Virus record (IMG/VR): IMGVR_UViG_3300022539_000714
Location: 1 to 24,560 of that record
Source: a virus
Direction: 5' to 3' (one strand)
Length of the DNA stretch: 24,560 bases
Both the position numbers and the translations under genes were made by a program. This document shows, piece by piece, positions 1 through 8,226 of the stretch. Each line of letters starts with the position of its first letter. The first letter of the stretch is position 1. The notes under the pieces were generated by a model. The model was not told the origin of the DNA. It did no database searches and saw nothing but the letters and a program-made list of their open reading frames with translations.

Positions 1-2
1 AA

Positions 3-194
3 GTAGACAAAGTAATTGAACAAGCAGCGGAAAACATGAAAGAGCCTCGTAGAGTGGCTGCTCCTACGGAAATGGGAAACAAAATTAGAAAGTTGGTCGA
101 CCAAAGAGATACTGGTAGCTCAAAACCAACCCCAGAAGAAGAAGCAGCGGTTAGAAGGGACAAAAACGTTTCTAATAAAATAAACTGGGTATAA
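3..194 (+). CDS. C-terminal end of an unidentified protein (5' truncated)
   Basis: An open frame runs from the window edge to a TAA at 192-194. The 63 visible residues are charged and hydrophilic (many Glu, Lys, Arg), with no cysteine pair, membrane segment or motif I recognise, and they end in NKINWV. The next gene starts two bases later, so the two are probably co-transcribed. In tailed phages the gene before the head protease is often the portal protein or another head gene, and here a sugar-modification operon sits between. This fragment could therefore be the end of a head-region gene, but that is only position-based inference. Confidence 0.6.
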   Translation, partial: VDKVIEQAAENMKEPRRVAAPTEMGNKIRKLVDQRDTGSSKPTPEEEAAVRRDKNVSNKINWV

Positions 195-196
195 AT

Positions 197-2515
197 ATGA
201 ATGAATTTTTTAATAAAATTAGAGTAGGGTGTCTAAATGACCATTTCGACATATTGGGTGGTGGCACAGTTCACTCTTTTAAGTTTTTAGAATACTTAAA
301 GAAGTATTACGACATAGACGTTTATCTTCCTAAAACTCCAAAAACAAAAGAATGGATGAAAAAATTTTTACATTTAGACGTAGATGGTTTAACTTTCCAT
401 AAATATACTAAAGGAATAGGAGAGAAATATAATTACCTGTTTTTAAATATTTCTCATTGGAAAGCAGAAGAAACAAAAGCATTTAAAAAATATATGCTTG
501 TTTTTTTCCCTCAATTCTATTTTCCTCTTTACGACTACGAGTTTTTAGCTAATTCAAAATACACAAAGAAAAACATTATTAAACGCTGGGGAAGACAAAA
601 AGAAAAAGTTCATGTGGTTTATCCACCAATAATGACTTCTCAATTCAAACCAGCAAAGAAGAAAGAAAACATGATTGTTCATGTTAGTCGTTTTTCAAAT
701 CCCAAGCCAGAAGTAGATAAAGGACATTCTCAAATGATTGAAGCGTTTAGGGCTATGTGTGATGCTGGGTTAAAGAATTGGACATTTCATCTTGTTGGAC
801 AAGTTCAAGACCCAGATTATCTAATGAGGTTAAAACAAGAAGCTGCCGATTATCCAGTTATTTTTGATGAGGGAATTTCATTTAAAAAATTACAGGAATT
901 ATATGCCAAGGCAAAAATTTATTGGCATTATACAGGGAGTACAATGAAAAGCGAACCAGGGGCACAAGAACATTTTGGAATGACAACAGTTGAAGCGATG
1001 AGTAGTGGTTGTATACCTGTGGTATATGCCTCAGGAGGACAATTAGAAATTATTACAGATGGGCAAGATGGGTTTTTGGTGAAAAGCATTGCCTCATTAA
1101 TAAGTGAAACTTCCAAATTAATTAAATCTCCCAAAGCATTGAAAGATATGTCTGAATCGGCAATTAAAAGAAGTAAGTGTTTTGATGAAAGTGAAACAGA
1201 AAAGAAGTTTTGGTCTGTTATTTCTAAAACAGATAAGGTGAGTATTATTATTATTTGTTGGAACAATGCCAAATATACGAAAGAATGTGTTGATAGACTT
1301 TACGAAGTAACACCACCAGGATTCGAATTAATTCTTATAGATAATAATTCACCTGATAATACAAAACAGGTTTTCAAAGAAATAAAGAAAAAATATAAAA
1401 AGCATGATATTAAACTTATTTTTAATAAAAGCAATCTTGGATTCGCAAAGGGAAATAATGTTGGATTAAAGAAGGCAAAGCGTCCATATATTTGTTATCT
1501 CAACAATGACACTCTCCCCCAATGGGGTTGGCTAGAAAGAATGATTGATGTATTGGAAACAAAAAAGAAAGCAGGAGTTGTTGGGGCAAAACTATACTTT
1601 CCTAAACATGATGTAAAAGGATGGCTAGTCCAACACGCAGGGATTGAGTTTAAAAATAAAGAACCAAAACATATAGGAGGAAGACAGAAAGACGAAAATG
1701 TACGCAAAGTAGGAATAGAAGAAGTTGGGGCAGTTACAGGAGCTTGTATGTTAGTTAGAAAGCGCTTTGCAAAATTCAATGAAGATTTTATAAAAGGGTA
1801 TTATGAAGACATTGACCTTTGTTTAAAAGTAAGGGCAAAAGGTTATAAAGTTTATATAAACCACGAAGCAAAGTTAATTCATTATGAAGGCAAAGGTCAG
1901 AGTATTGCTAGAGCAATTGACAAGAAGAAATTCGGCGATATTGCTCGACGCAATAAAGCTCTCTTTCATAAACTTTGGGACAAAAAGATGAAGAAGTTAC
2001 CTAAAGTTTCTCTGAAACTAGATTTAGCAGCAACCAGTAAAGACCAAAAAGTAGAAATAGGTGGAGGAGAAAATCCTTTATACCCGAAATTTGTTCAGGT
2101 AGATTTAAGAAAGTTACCTGGAGTTAAATATCAAAACGATGCTAGGTTGCTTCCTTTTCCTTCTAATTCTCTATCAATAATCTGTGCTTGTTATGTGCTT
2201 CAATGTCTTTCACAAACCGAAGCAGAAAGGGCTTTAAAAGAATGGTTTCGTTGTTTAAGACCAGGAGGAAAATTAGAAATTTATGTACCTGATTTAGACA
2301 AAATAATAAGAATTTATCTAAGTACAACAGAAGAAAAATTCCTAAAAGAAATTTATGGTAATCAAGAACATGAATTGGATTTTTACCAGACAGGATGGAC
2401 ATTTCAAACTTTGGAAAAATTAGTTTCCAAGGTTAATTTTGTCAGATTAAATATGATTGATAAACCGAAACATAGACCTTTTGCTCTATCAATAGCAGTT
2501 TATAAACCAAAATGA
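197..2515 (+). CDS. Trifunctional fusion: GT4 glycosyltransferase - GT2 glycosyltransferase - SAM methyltransferase
   Basis: A 772-residue protein with three recognisable enzymes in one chain. Residues about 1-345 are a GT-B, GT4-type transferase: a glycine-rich N-terminal loop (ILGGGTVHSF) and the donor-site motif EHFGMTTVEAMSSGC near 255-270. Residues about 347-610 are a GT2/GT-A transferase opening with VSIIIICWNNAKY, with a metal-site-like NND in CYLNNDTLPQ near 436 and the acceptor-side motif YYEDIDLCLKVRAKGY near 535-550. Residues about 618-772 match COG4627-type SAM methyltransferases: VEIGGGENP at the cofactor loop, then ARLLPFPSNSLSII and CLRPGGKLEIYVPDLD. Such a chain could add two sugars in sequence and methylate the product, but acceptor and sugars cannot be read. 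It starts 2 bp after the previous gene without a strong Shine-Dalgarno site, and its stop overlaps the next start (ATGA). Confidence 0.9.
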   Translation: MNEFFNKIRVGCLNDHFDILGGGTVHSFKFLEYLKKYYDIDVYLPKTPKTKEWMKKFLHLDVDGLTFHKYTKGIGEKYNYLFLNISHWKAEETKAFKKYMLVFFPQFYFPLYDYEFLANSKYTKKNIIKRWGRQKEKVHVVYPPIMTSQFKPAKKKENMIVHVSRFSNPKPEVDKGHSQMIEAFRAMCDAGLKNWTFHLVGQVQDPDYLMRLKQEAADYPVIFDEGISFKKLQELYAKAKIYWHYTGSTMKSEPGAQEHFGMTTVEAMSSGCIPVVYASGGQLEIITDGQDGFLVKSIASLISETSKLIKSPKALKDMSESAIKRSKCFDESETEKKFWSVISKTDKVSIIIICWNNAKYTKECVDRLYEVTPPGFELILIDNNSPDNTKQVFKEIKKKYKKHDIKLIFNKSNLGFAKGNNVGLKKAKRPYICYLNNDTLPQWGWLERMIDVLETKKKAGVVGAKLYFPKHDVKGWLVQHAGIEFKNKEPKHIGGRQKDENVRKVGIEEVGAVTGACMLVRKRFAKFNEDFIKGYYEDIDLCLKVRAKGYKVYINHEAKLIHYEGKGQSIARAIDKKKFGDIARRNKALFHKLWDKKMKKLPKVSLKLDLAATSKDQKVEIGGGENPLYPKFVQVDLRKLPGVKYQNDARLLPFPSNSLSIICACYVLQCLSQTEAERALKEWFRCLRPGGKLEIYVPDLDKIIRIYLSTTEEKFLKEIYGNQEHELDFYQTGWTFQTLEKLVSKVNFVRLNMIDKPKHRPFALSIAVYKPK

Positions 2516-3378
2516 AAATAGGAGTAGGAATCATATCATGGAATCGTCCACAGTATTTTAAAGAACTTCTAGTAAGTCTAGAGAGAAACACGCTTGATGA
2601 TTTAGAGTTTCATCTTTTTCAAGATGGACATATTTGTAAATTCACTGGAACAGAAAAAACAAAAAAATCTCTGGTAAAAGAAAGTATAAAGTTGTTTGAA
2701 AAATCAAAGCTACCAAAAAAGAAAGTCCACTTACAAAAGAAAAATGTATCAGTAGCAATCAACCAATTTGAGGCGATGAGATTCTTAATGAAGAATTATG
2801 AACAATTTATCTTTTTGGAGAATGATATAGTTGTTAGCAAAAACTTTTTCGGTTTAATGAAACGAGTTTTAATTCAATTTGAAAACGATAGTCGTATAGC
2901 CTGTATTTCACCAGGATTTAGACGTAAGTGTTATGAGGAAAACATGGATTATTTTGCAAATAAATTAATGTTAACTGATGGCCATTTTTGGGCAGAGGCT
3001 TGTTGGTCTAAGAAGTGGAAATTAGTAGAGGATGAATATATGGCTTATTACAATATTGTTCAACATAGGCCATATGGTCAAAGAGATAATGCTTCAATTT
3101 TGGCGTTATTTAAACGTTCTGGAATTAAGAGAGCCGCTACTTCACAAGATAATGGTAAGGATTGGGCAATATTAAAATCAGGAATGCGAAGGGCTAGATT
3201 TATAGTTAATCGGGCTACTGGTATTGGTGATTATGGTATTCACAGCACGCCGCAAAAGATGAAGAAGATGGGAGATGGTCATAATAAAATATATGAATTT
3301 AAGGGAGAAGTTGAATTCAAATCATTTAAAATTTCTACTCTTAAAGAAAAACCTAAAAAAGAAATTAAAGTTAAATAA
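2512..3378 (+). CDS. GT-A fold glycosyltransferase, GT2-like
   Basis: 288 residues. The N-terminus GVGIISWNRPQYFKELL is the usual first strand and nucleotide-binding loop of GT2-type enzymes. FLENDIVVSKNFF places an END triplet (residues 103-105) where the metal-binding DXD sits, and a GHFWAEACW segment follows near residue 160. It resembles the protein at 9683-10543: both have FxxFQDG near residue 38, SKLPxK near 66-71 and an E/D-N-D site at 103-106, so they are probably paralogues. The Lys-rich tail (about the last 20 residues) looks disordered. No membrane segment is visible, so it is expected to be cytoplasmic. It starts within the ATGA overlap with the upstream fusion gene. Sugar and acceptor are unknown. 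Confidence 0.82.
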   Translation: MKIGVGIISWNRPQYFKELLVSLERNTLDDLEFHLFQDGHICKFTGTEKTKKSLVKESIKLFEKSKLPKKKVHLQKKNVSVAINQFEAMRFLMKNYEQFIFLENDIVVSKNFFGLMKRVLIQFENDSRIACISPGFRRKCYEENMDYFANKLMLTDGHFWAEACWSKKWKLVEDEYMAYYNIVQHRPYGQRDNASILALFKRSGIKRAATSQDNGKDWAILKSGMRRARFIVNRATGIGDYGIHSTPQKMKKMGDGHNKIYEFKGEVEFKSFKISTLKEKPKKEIKVK

Positions 3379-3379
3379 G

Positions 3380-4240
3380 ATGAAGCCAACAATATCAGTC
3401 TTCTTATTCACACACGTAGGAGATAAACCTCATTTAACTAATTGCTTAAAATCAATGGTTGATTTGAAACCAGAGGAAGTGTGTGTTTGCGACACGACCA
3501 GGAACCCTGATTTGTCTATTGAATATCAAAAATGGATTAAAAAAGAGGCTGACAAGTTTGGTTTGCCAATTAAGATAGGTTATTACAGATGGGATAAAAG
3601 TTATAAAAACTGTTGTAACGCCGCTCTAGGGATGTGTACGATGAGATGGGGTATTAGAGTCGATTCAGATGAAATGCTTACTAAAGAGCTTTGTAGAGAT
3701 TTGAGAGATAAAATTGCGAGCTTACCACCTAATGTTTTAGTTTTAAGACCAAAAAGAATTAGCATTATTGACGATGACCGTTGTCTCAAGAATTTATGGA
3801 AACCTGACCATCCAAGATTATCAAAGACAGACCATGGAAGAATATTCAAATTAGGATATGGAAAGTATGTAGGAAGTGATATTCATGAAACCTATCAATA
3901 TCCAGGAAGACTTGACATTAAATGGAACTCTCTAAAACATCCCAAGTTGGATTGGCAAGGTTATTATCTTGTTCATTTATGGCTTTACAAAGATAACTTT
4001 ATGAGGCGTTCTTGGGCTACAGGAGATTTCCCTTTCGAAAAAATAATGGATAAGTTAAGAGAATCAAGCAAGTCTAAAGATAAGGTTTGGAAAATAGCTA
4101 GAGATACATTTTTGAAAAAGAGAAAATGGTTAACAACTAAGATTCCTAAAGATAAAGTACATTGGGTGCCGATAGAGTGGGAAATAGGAAAACATTGGGT
4201 CAAAAGGTATGACGATTATTGGAACAATCAAATAGCATGA
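3380..4240 (+). CDS. GT-A fold glycosyltransferase, GT2-like
   Basis: 286 residues starting at the ATG at 3380, one base after the previous stop. An upstream in-frame ATG at 3275 would add a Lys/Leu-rich leader encoded out of frame inside the previous gene, and I reject it. The N-terminus MKPTISVFLFTHVGDKPHL is the GT2 opening strand, and RVDSDEML (DSD at residues 95-97) is a good DXD metal site. The C-terminal half (from about 120) is rich in Trp, His and Lys and includes SDIHETYQYPG, which may form the acceptor site. Family members of this size are usually soluble or peripheral. It overlaps the next gene by ATGA. Confidence 0.8.
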   Translation: MKPTISVFLFTHVGDKPHLTNCLKSMVDLKPEEVCVCDTTRNPDLSIEYQKWIKKEADKFGLPIKIGYYRWDKSYKNCCNAALGMCTMRWGIRVDSDEMLTKELCRDLRDKIASLPPNVLVLRPKRISIIDDDRCLKNLWKPDHPRLSKTDHGRIFKLGYGKYVGSDIHETYQYPGRLDIKWNSLKHPKLDWQGYYLVHLWLYKDNFMRRSWATGDFPFEKIMDKLRESSKSKDKVWKIARDTFLKKRKWLTTKIPKDKVHWVPIEWEIGKHWVKRYDDYWNNQIA

Positions 4241-5241
4241 AAATAAGTCTCTACGATAGTAATGACAAATTAGCCTACAATCCCAATACAGAACAGAGTC
4301 TTGGGGTAGGAGGAACACAGACAATTATAATCAATGTTGCTAGAGAATTGGCAAAAAAAGGACATGACGTTACTGTTTATATTAAATGTAATTTCCCTGA
4401 TATCTATGATGGAGTTAAGTATTATCAGCATTATGATTATAAACCCTTAGATGATGTCTTAATCGGATTTGAAAGTTTGCCAAAACTTCATGATGCTAAA
4501 AAAGTATTTAATTGGTCAACTAGAGTAGCAGTTAGTGAGGTAACAAAATACAGAGATGTTAATAATTTAATTGTTTTAAGTGAATGGCATAGAGATAGAT
4601 ATGCTTCAGAACTTTCATCAGATTTAGTTGAAAAAATGGTAGTAATCGAACCGGGGGTTAGTAAGCAATTCTTTCAAGATGTTAAAAAATGGGAGTTTAG
4701 TATTGCTTATGCAGGACATCCTGATAAAGGAGGAATGGAAGCTCTTATAGAATTAGTCAGACGAATAAAACCAAAGTTTCCTAATTGCGATATCCATGTT
4801 TACGGAGGAGGAATTTTGTGGGGTTGGGACAATGAACAATATCGTTCTCTTTACGACAAAATGATTAAATCAAAAATTCTTTATCATGGTCAAGCTGGTA
4901 AAAGAAAAATTGTTAAACATCTTAATGGTTCACAAATCTTTATTTATCCTGTGGGGAATCAATATCAAGAAACATTTTCTTTAATAGTATTAGAAGCAAT
5001 GGCTGCTGGCTGTGTAGTTATCGCCAGTGATAATGGGAATATTAAAAGTCTAATTGGAGATGCTGGACATATCATTCCAGGGAACATAAAAGACTATAAA
5101 TGGCATTTAGAAGCAGTCGAGAAAATAACACATCTTTTTCAAAACAACTCTGAAATTGAAAGACTAAGTAAACTTGCAATTAGAAAAGCAAAGAGATATA
5201 GTTGGAAAAGGACAGTTGATAATTTAGAAAAACTGTTATAA
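4237..5241 (+). CDS. GT4-family glycosyltransferase (GT-B fold)
   Basis: 334 residues from ATG 4237, which overlaps the upstream TGA. A start 18 bp further upstream is possible but unnecessary. The N-terminal domain has the glycine-rich loop LGVGGTQTIIINVARELAKK typical of GT4 enzymes, and the C-terminal domain has the donor-binding motif ETFSLIVLEAMAAGCVV (about residues 245-261) followed by IASDNGNIKSLIGDAGHI. IAYAGHPDKGGMEALIEL near 150-167 marks the start of the second Rossmann domain. The enzyme should be a retaining transferase using a nucleotide sugar. Length is near the family norm of about 350. No transmembrane helix is visible. A 26-bp gap follows before the nucleotidyltransferase gene. 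Confidence 0.88.
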   Translation: MKISLYDSNDKLAYNPNTEQSLGVGGTQTIIINVARELAKKGHDVTVYIKCNFPDIYDGVKYYQHYDYKPLDDVLIGFESLPKLHDAKKVFNWSTRVAVSEVTKYRDVNNLIVLSEWHRDRYASELSSDLVEKMVVIEPGVSKQFFQDVKKWEFSIAYAGHPDKGGMEALIELVRRIKPKFPNCDIHVYGGGILWGWDNEQYRSLYDKMIKSKILYHGQAGKRKIVKHLNGSQIFIYPVGNQYQETFSLIVLEAMAAGCVVIASDNGNIKSLIGDAGHIIPGNIKDYKWHLEAVEKITHLFQNNSEIERLSKLAIRKAKRYSWKRTVDNLEKLL

Positions 5242-5267
5242 AAGTTTTTAGAAAGAACACTATTGTT

Positions 5268-5735
5268 ATGAAAATAGGATATGCTTATGTCGTTGGCGAT
5301 TTATTACATATCGGCCATTTAAAACATCTTCAATCTTGTAAATCCCTTTGCGATAAGTTAATTGTTGGTGTTCTTACTGATGGGGCTGTTATGGAAAAGA
5401 AAGACAAGCCTATTATTTCTTTTGGTGAGCGTTTAGAAACAACTAAGAATCTTAAATCTGTAGATGTAGCAGTAAAACAAGAAACCTATTCTCCACTTCC
5501 AAACGTAAGACAGCTTCGTGTAGATATTCTTTTTGAAAGCACTAGTCATTCTGACGAAGCCATTGGAGATGCCGAAAGAACAATGAAATATATGAATGGC
5601 AGATTAATAGTAATGCCTTATTTTGCAGGACAAAGTTCTACAAGTATTAAGAATAAGATTTTAAAAAAGTGGAAGTATAAGAGTCAGGAACATCCTAAAG
5701 TTATAAATTTAGAATCTAGAAAGGAGGCAAAATGA
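5268..5735 (+). CDS. Cytidylyltransferase-like nucleotidyltransferase (TagD/LicC type)
   Basis: 155 residues with the two signatures of the HxGH nucleotidyltransferase family: DLLHIGHLKHLQ (HIGH at 14-17) and a C-terminal QSSTSIKNKI equivalent to the ISSTxIR nucleotide-binding motif. VGVLTDGAVMEKKDKPIISF and the FGERLE helix also fit the cytidylyltransferase branch. Known members couple CTP to glycerol-3-phosphate, phosphocholine, phosphoethanolamine or aminoethylphosphonate. The LicD-like gene two genes downstream suggests that a CDP-linked alcohol or amine is made here and passed to a glycan. Which alcohol is not visible. The Shine-Dalgarno for the following gene (AAAGGAGG) lies inside its last codons, and its stop overlaps the next ATG. 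Confidence 0.82.
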   Translation: MKIGYAYVVGDLLHIGHLKHLQSCKSLCDKLIVGVLTDGAVMEKKDKPIISFGERLETTKNLKSVDVAVKQETYSPLPNVRQLRVDILFESTSHSDEAIGDAERTMKYMNGRLIVMPYFAGQSSTSIKNKILKKWKYKSQEHPKVINLESRKEAK

Positions 5736-6115
5736 CAAGTCATAAATTGTCGGTGCTTAAAAGTATTATCTGGCGTATCATGGGCGTTATTGTCCTAGCA
5801 TTAGTAACATACTTTTTTACCAGACATTGGATTACTACTACCTACATCACCTTTGTTCATCACACTACTTTTTTGCTAGTTTTTTACTTGCATGAGAGAG
5901 TGTGGATGAAATTGTACGATAAAGATACAAAGTGGAGAAGGGTCGCTAAGGCTTTTACCTACGAGATTATTTTAGGTATGGGAATTGGTGGATTAATTGT
6001 ATATTTCTTCACAGGTGAATGGTCTAAAGTAACTCAGATAACTGGTACATATACAGTTATCAAATTAATAATGTACTACATTAATGAGAAAGTTTGGGCT
6101 AAAATAGAAAAATGA
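5732..6115 (+). CDS. DUF2061-type four-helix membrane protein (two tandem repeats)
   Basis: 127 residues, and the only clearly membrane-embedded protein in the operon. Two copies of a unit of about 50 residues are visible: residues 10-58, ending in FYLHERVW, and 73-122, ending in YYINEKVW. Each unit has two hydrophobic stretches, giving about four membrane helices. The closing HERVW/NEKVW signature and the K-S/A-x2-xR/E opening match my memory of DUF2061. That family has no firm function and is sometimes found next to sulfate- or sugar-activating genes. A strong AAAGGAGG precedes the ATG. Placement between the cytidylyltransferase and the LicD-like gene, with ATGA overlaps on both sides, suggests work in the same step, perhaps membrane recruitment. 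Confidence 0.78.
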   Translation: MTSHKLSVLKSIIWRIMGVIVLALVTYFFTRHWITTTYITFVHHTTFLLVFYLHERVWMKLYDKDTKWRRVAKAFTYEIILGMGIGGLIVYFFTGEWSKVTQITGTYTVIKLIMYYINEKVWAKIEK

Positions 6116-6612
6116 TTCCATCTAAAAACATAAAAGGGGCAGATGAAATTTTGGAAACGTGTCATGATATTTGTAAAGAATTAAACATTCCTATAATGTT
6201 AATTTACGGAACTGCTCTAGGATTTTATCGAGATGGAGGATTTATTAAAGGAGATAGTGATATTGATATTAGGGTTGTGTGTAATAGAGAAAAATGGGAT
6301 GAGTTGGTAAGAGAATTAGATAAAAAGGATATCAAGCAAACTAATAAGCCAAAAGGGTTTGCTTTTAGGAAGCATGATATTCTTACTTGTATTGAGAGGT
6401 CGGAAAAGGTTGGTATAGTAACTTTTGAAAATGGTTGGGAATATATGGTTCAACCTCTTTATCATGAATTTGATATTATAGAATATAAAGGTAGGAAATA
6501 TAATGTTCCACATCCGATTGAAAAATATCTTGAAAATAGATATGGAGAAGGTTGGAAAACACCTAATCCTAAATTTGATAAAACAAGTGCGATACCGCCA
6601 CGTATAAAATAA
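6112..6612 (+). CDS. LicD-like nucleotidyltransferase-fold phosphotransferase
   Basis: 166 residues. IYGTALGFYRDGGFIKGDSD followed by IDI (about 31-53) is the LicD/nucleotidyltransferase-fold core, with Asp at 48, 50 and 52 as likely metal ligands. The C-terminal YLENRYGEGWKTPNPKFD matches the usual LicD ending. LicD proteins move phosphocholine (in relatives, other phospho-alcohols) from a CDP carrier to a sugar. Together with the cytidylyltransferase at 5268-5735 this makes a plausible two-enzyme phospho-decoration module. The protein is shorter than many LicD proteins (about 260 residues), and the middle is compact. It starts in the ATGA overlap with the membrane protein. Assignment to the fold is firm. 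The transferred group is inferred. Confidence 0.8.
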   Translation: MIPSKNIKGADEILETCHDICKELNIPIMLIYGTALGFYRDGGFIKGDSDIDIRVVCNREKWDELVRELDKKDIKQTNKPKGFAFRKHDILTCIERSEKVGIVTFENGWEYMVQPLYHEFDIIEYKGRKYNVPHPIEKYLENRYGEGWKTPNPKFDKTSAIPPRIK

Positions 6613-6614
6613 AA

Positions 6615-7265
6615 ATGGAAAGAGCTTTTAGCCTTGCCTATATAAAGAAAAATAATCTTATAACTAAAGGTAGAGATATTTACGAATTTGGCGTTTATAA
6701 AGGCAAGAGTATGGTTCATATACACAAAGAGTTAGAAAAACAAAATTTAGAGGTTCATAAAGTTTATGGTTTTGATTCCTTTGTTGGTTTACCATCAGAA
6801 GCAAAAAAAGTCCCTATTCGTAAAGGCTGGATTCCTGGACAATTCAGTGCAGTAGAATATTTCGAAAACGATAATATACAAAGTATAATAAAAATACTAA
6901 AGAAAAAGTTGGCTTTTAGTAAGATTGCGATAGAAATAATACCAGGATTTTTTAAGGACGTATTAAATAAGAATCTAGTAGAAAAATATAAATTTAAACC
7001 AGCTTGTTTTGTAGAAATTGATGTTGATTTATACATATCAGCCTATCAAGTCTTAGATTTCTTAGTTAAAAATGGATTAATTGTTAAAGATACAATAATT
7101 GCCTATAATGATTGGGGAGGGGTAGAAGAATTTAAAGGTGGAGAAAGTAAGGCACATAAAGAAATAACAGAAAAATATGGTATTACAGCTAAAGAAATCT
7201 TTAACTATGGTATTTGGCCTAACACAAGCAAAGCATTTATAATTAAAGAAATTAGAAAGGAATAA
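6615..7265 (+). CDS. TylF/macrocin-type SAM-dependent O-methyltransferase
   Basis: 216 residues. IYEFGVYKGKSMVHI (about 22-36) is the SAM-binding loop of the TylF/MycF group, and VYGFDSFVGLPSEA (about 50-63) is its second cofactor-contact motif. FVEIDVDLYISAYQVLDFL near 132-150 and IAYNDWGGVEEFKGGESKA near 163-181 fit the metal-binding and catalytic region of sugar O-methyltransferases. Characterised members methylate deoxysugar hydroxyls in antibiotics, and many relatives lie in polysaccharide gene clusters. Methylation of a sugar in the phage-encoded glycan is the natural reading here. The ATG is two bases after the LicD-like stop, with no strong Shine-Dalgarno, so translation is probably coupled. 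Confidence 0.85.
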   Translation: MERAFSLAYIKKNNLITKGRDIYEFGVYKGKSMVHIHKELEKQNLEVHKVYGFDSFVGLPSEAKKVPIRKGWIPGQFSAVEYFENDNIQSIIKILKKKLAFSKIAIEIIPGFFKDVLNKNLVEKYKFKPACFVEIDVDLYISAYQVLDFLVKNGLIVKDTIIAYNDWGGVEEFKGGESKAHKEITEKYGITAKEIFNYGIWPNTSKAFIIKEIRKE

Positions 7266-7267
7266 AA

Positions 7268-8224
7268 ATGAAACGTGTACTTGTTACAGGAGCAGGTGGA
7301 TTTATAGGTCATCATTTGGCTCGATTCCTAAAGAATAAAGGTTATTGGGTTCGAGGAGTAGATTTAGAGAAACCTAACTTCAGTGGCATGGAGGACTTCA
7401 ACGAGTTTTATATCAGAGATTTAAGAGACCCTAAAAATTGTCTTGATATGACAAAAAGTATTGATTGGACATACAATTTAGCGGCACTCAATGGAAGTAT
7501 TGAATTTACAACTGATAATAAAGCAGAACTCTCTCACAATAACGCCATGATTAATTTGAATATGGCAGAGGCTTGTTGGAAAAATAATGTAAAAAGAGCC
7601 TTCTATGCCAGTAGTGCTTGTGTTTATCCAATGCGTCACCAAGAAACTGATAAGGTTCATGCCTTAAACGAAGATGATGTAGCTCCAGCAGACCCAGACA
7701 CAGAATATGGCTGGGAGAAGCTATTCTCTGAGCATGTCTGGATGTCTTACGAGGCAGATAGGGGACTTGAAGTTAGGATAGCAAGGTTTATAAACATTTA
7801 TGGACCAGAGTGTTTGATAGACACTCTCAAAAGTAAAGCTCCAATGGCTCTTACAAGAAAGGTTATAGAAGCAGGAGAAGGTGGAGATGTTCATATTTGG
7901 GGAGATGGTGGTCAAAAGAGAACCTTTTGTTATATAGATGATTGTGTGAGAGGAATACAGGCATTAATGGAATCTGATGTAAACATTCCGATAAATATTG
8001 GAAGTGATAGGCTTTTCTCTATTAATGAGTTAGTGGATGTTATCACAGAGATTGAAGGTGTAAATGTAAAGAAGGTTCATCAATTAGATAAGGTACAGGG
8101 AGTTAGAACAAGACAAGCTGATTTAACAAGAGCCAAAAAACTTCTTGGTTGGGAGAATAAAATGGACATCAAAGAAGGATTAACTATTATTAACAAATTC
8201 ACACATGAACAGTTAAAGAAATAG
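7268..8224 (+). CDS. GDP-mannose 3,5-epimerase-like extended SDR epimerase
   Basis: 318 residues. The NAD loop VTGAGGFIG (Gly 8, 11, 14) and catalytic YGWEK (Tyr147, Lys151) mark an extended short-chain dehydrogenase. Beyond that it follows plant GDP-mannose 3,5-epimerase closely. ASSACVYP carries Cys118, and KSKAPMALTRK carries Lys190. From memory the Arabidopsis enzyme uses Cys145, Tyr174 and Lys217. The spacings Cys to Tyr (29) and Cys to Lys (72) are identical here. IPINIGSDRLFSINELVDVI and GVRTRQADL also match the plant pattern. The likely reaction is GDP-D-mannose to GDP-L-galactose (or GDP-L-gulose), supplying a rare L-sugar to the glycosyltransferases. An AAAGGA Shine-Dalgarno precedes the ATG. 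Neighbours are 2 bp away on both sides. The fold is certain and the exact substrate is likely. Confidence 0.88.
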   Translation: MKRVLVTGAGGFIGHHLARFLKNKGYWVRGVDLEKPNFSGMEDFNEFYIRDLRDPKNCLDMTKSIDWTYNLAALNGSIEFTTDNKAELSHNNAMINLNMAEACWKNNVKRAFYASSACVYPMRHQETDKVHALNEDDVAPADPDTEYGWEKLFSEHVWMSYEADRGLEVRIARFINIYGPECLIDTLKSKAPMALTRKVIEAGEGGDVHIWGDGGQKRTFCYIDDCVRGIQALMESDVNIPINIGSDRLFSINELVDVITEIEGVNVKKVHQLDKVQGVRTRQADLTRAKKLLGWENKMDIKEGLTIINKFTHEQLKK

Positions 8225-8226
8225 TT

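Noticed and set aside
3275-3379. Upstream extension of the glycosyltransferase that starts at 3380
   Set aside because: The added residues are Lys/Leu-rich and come from the end of the previous gene; the domain begins exactly at 3380.
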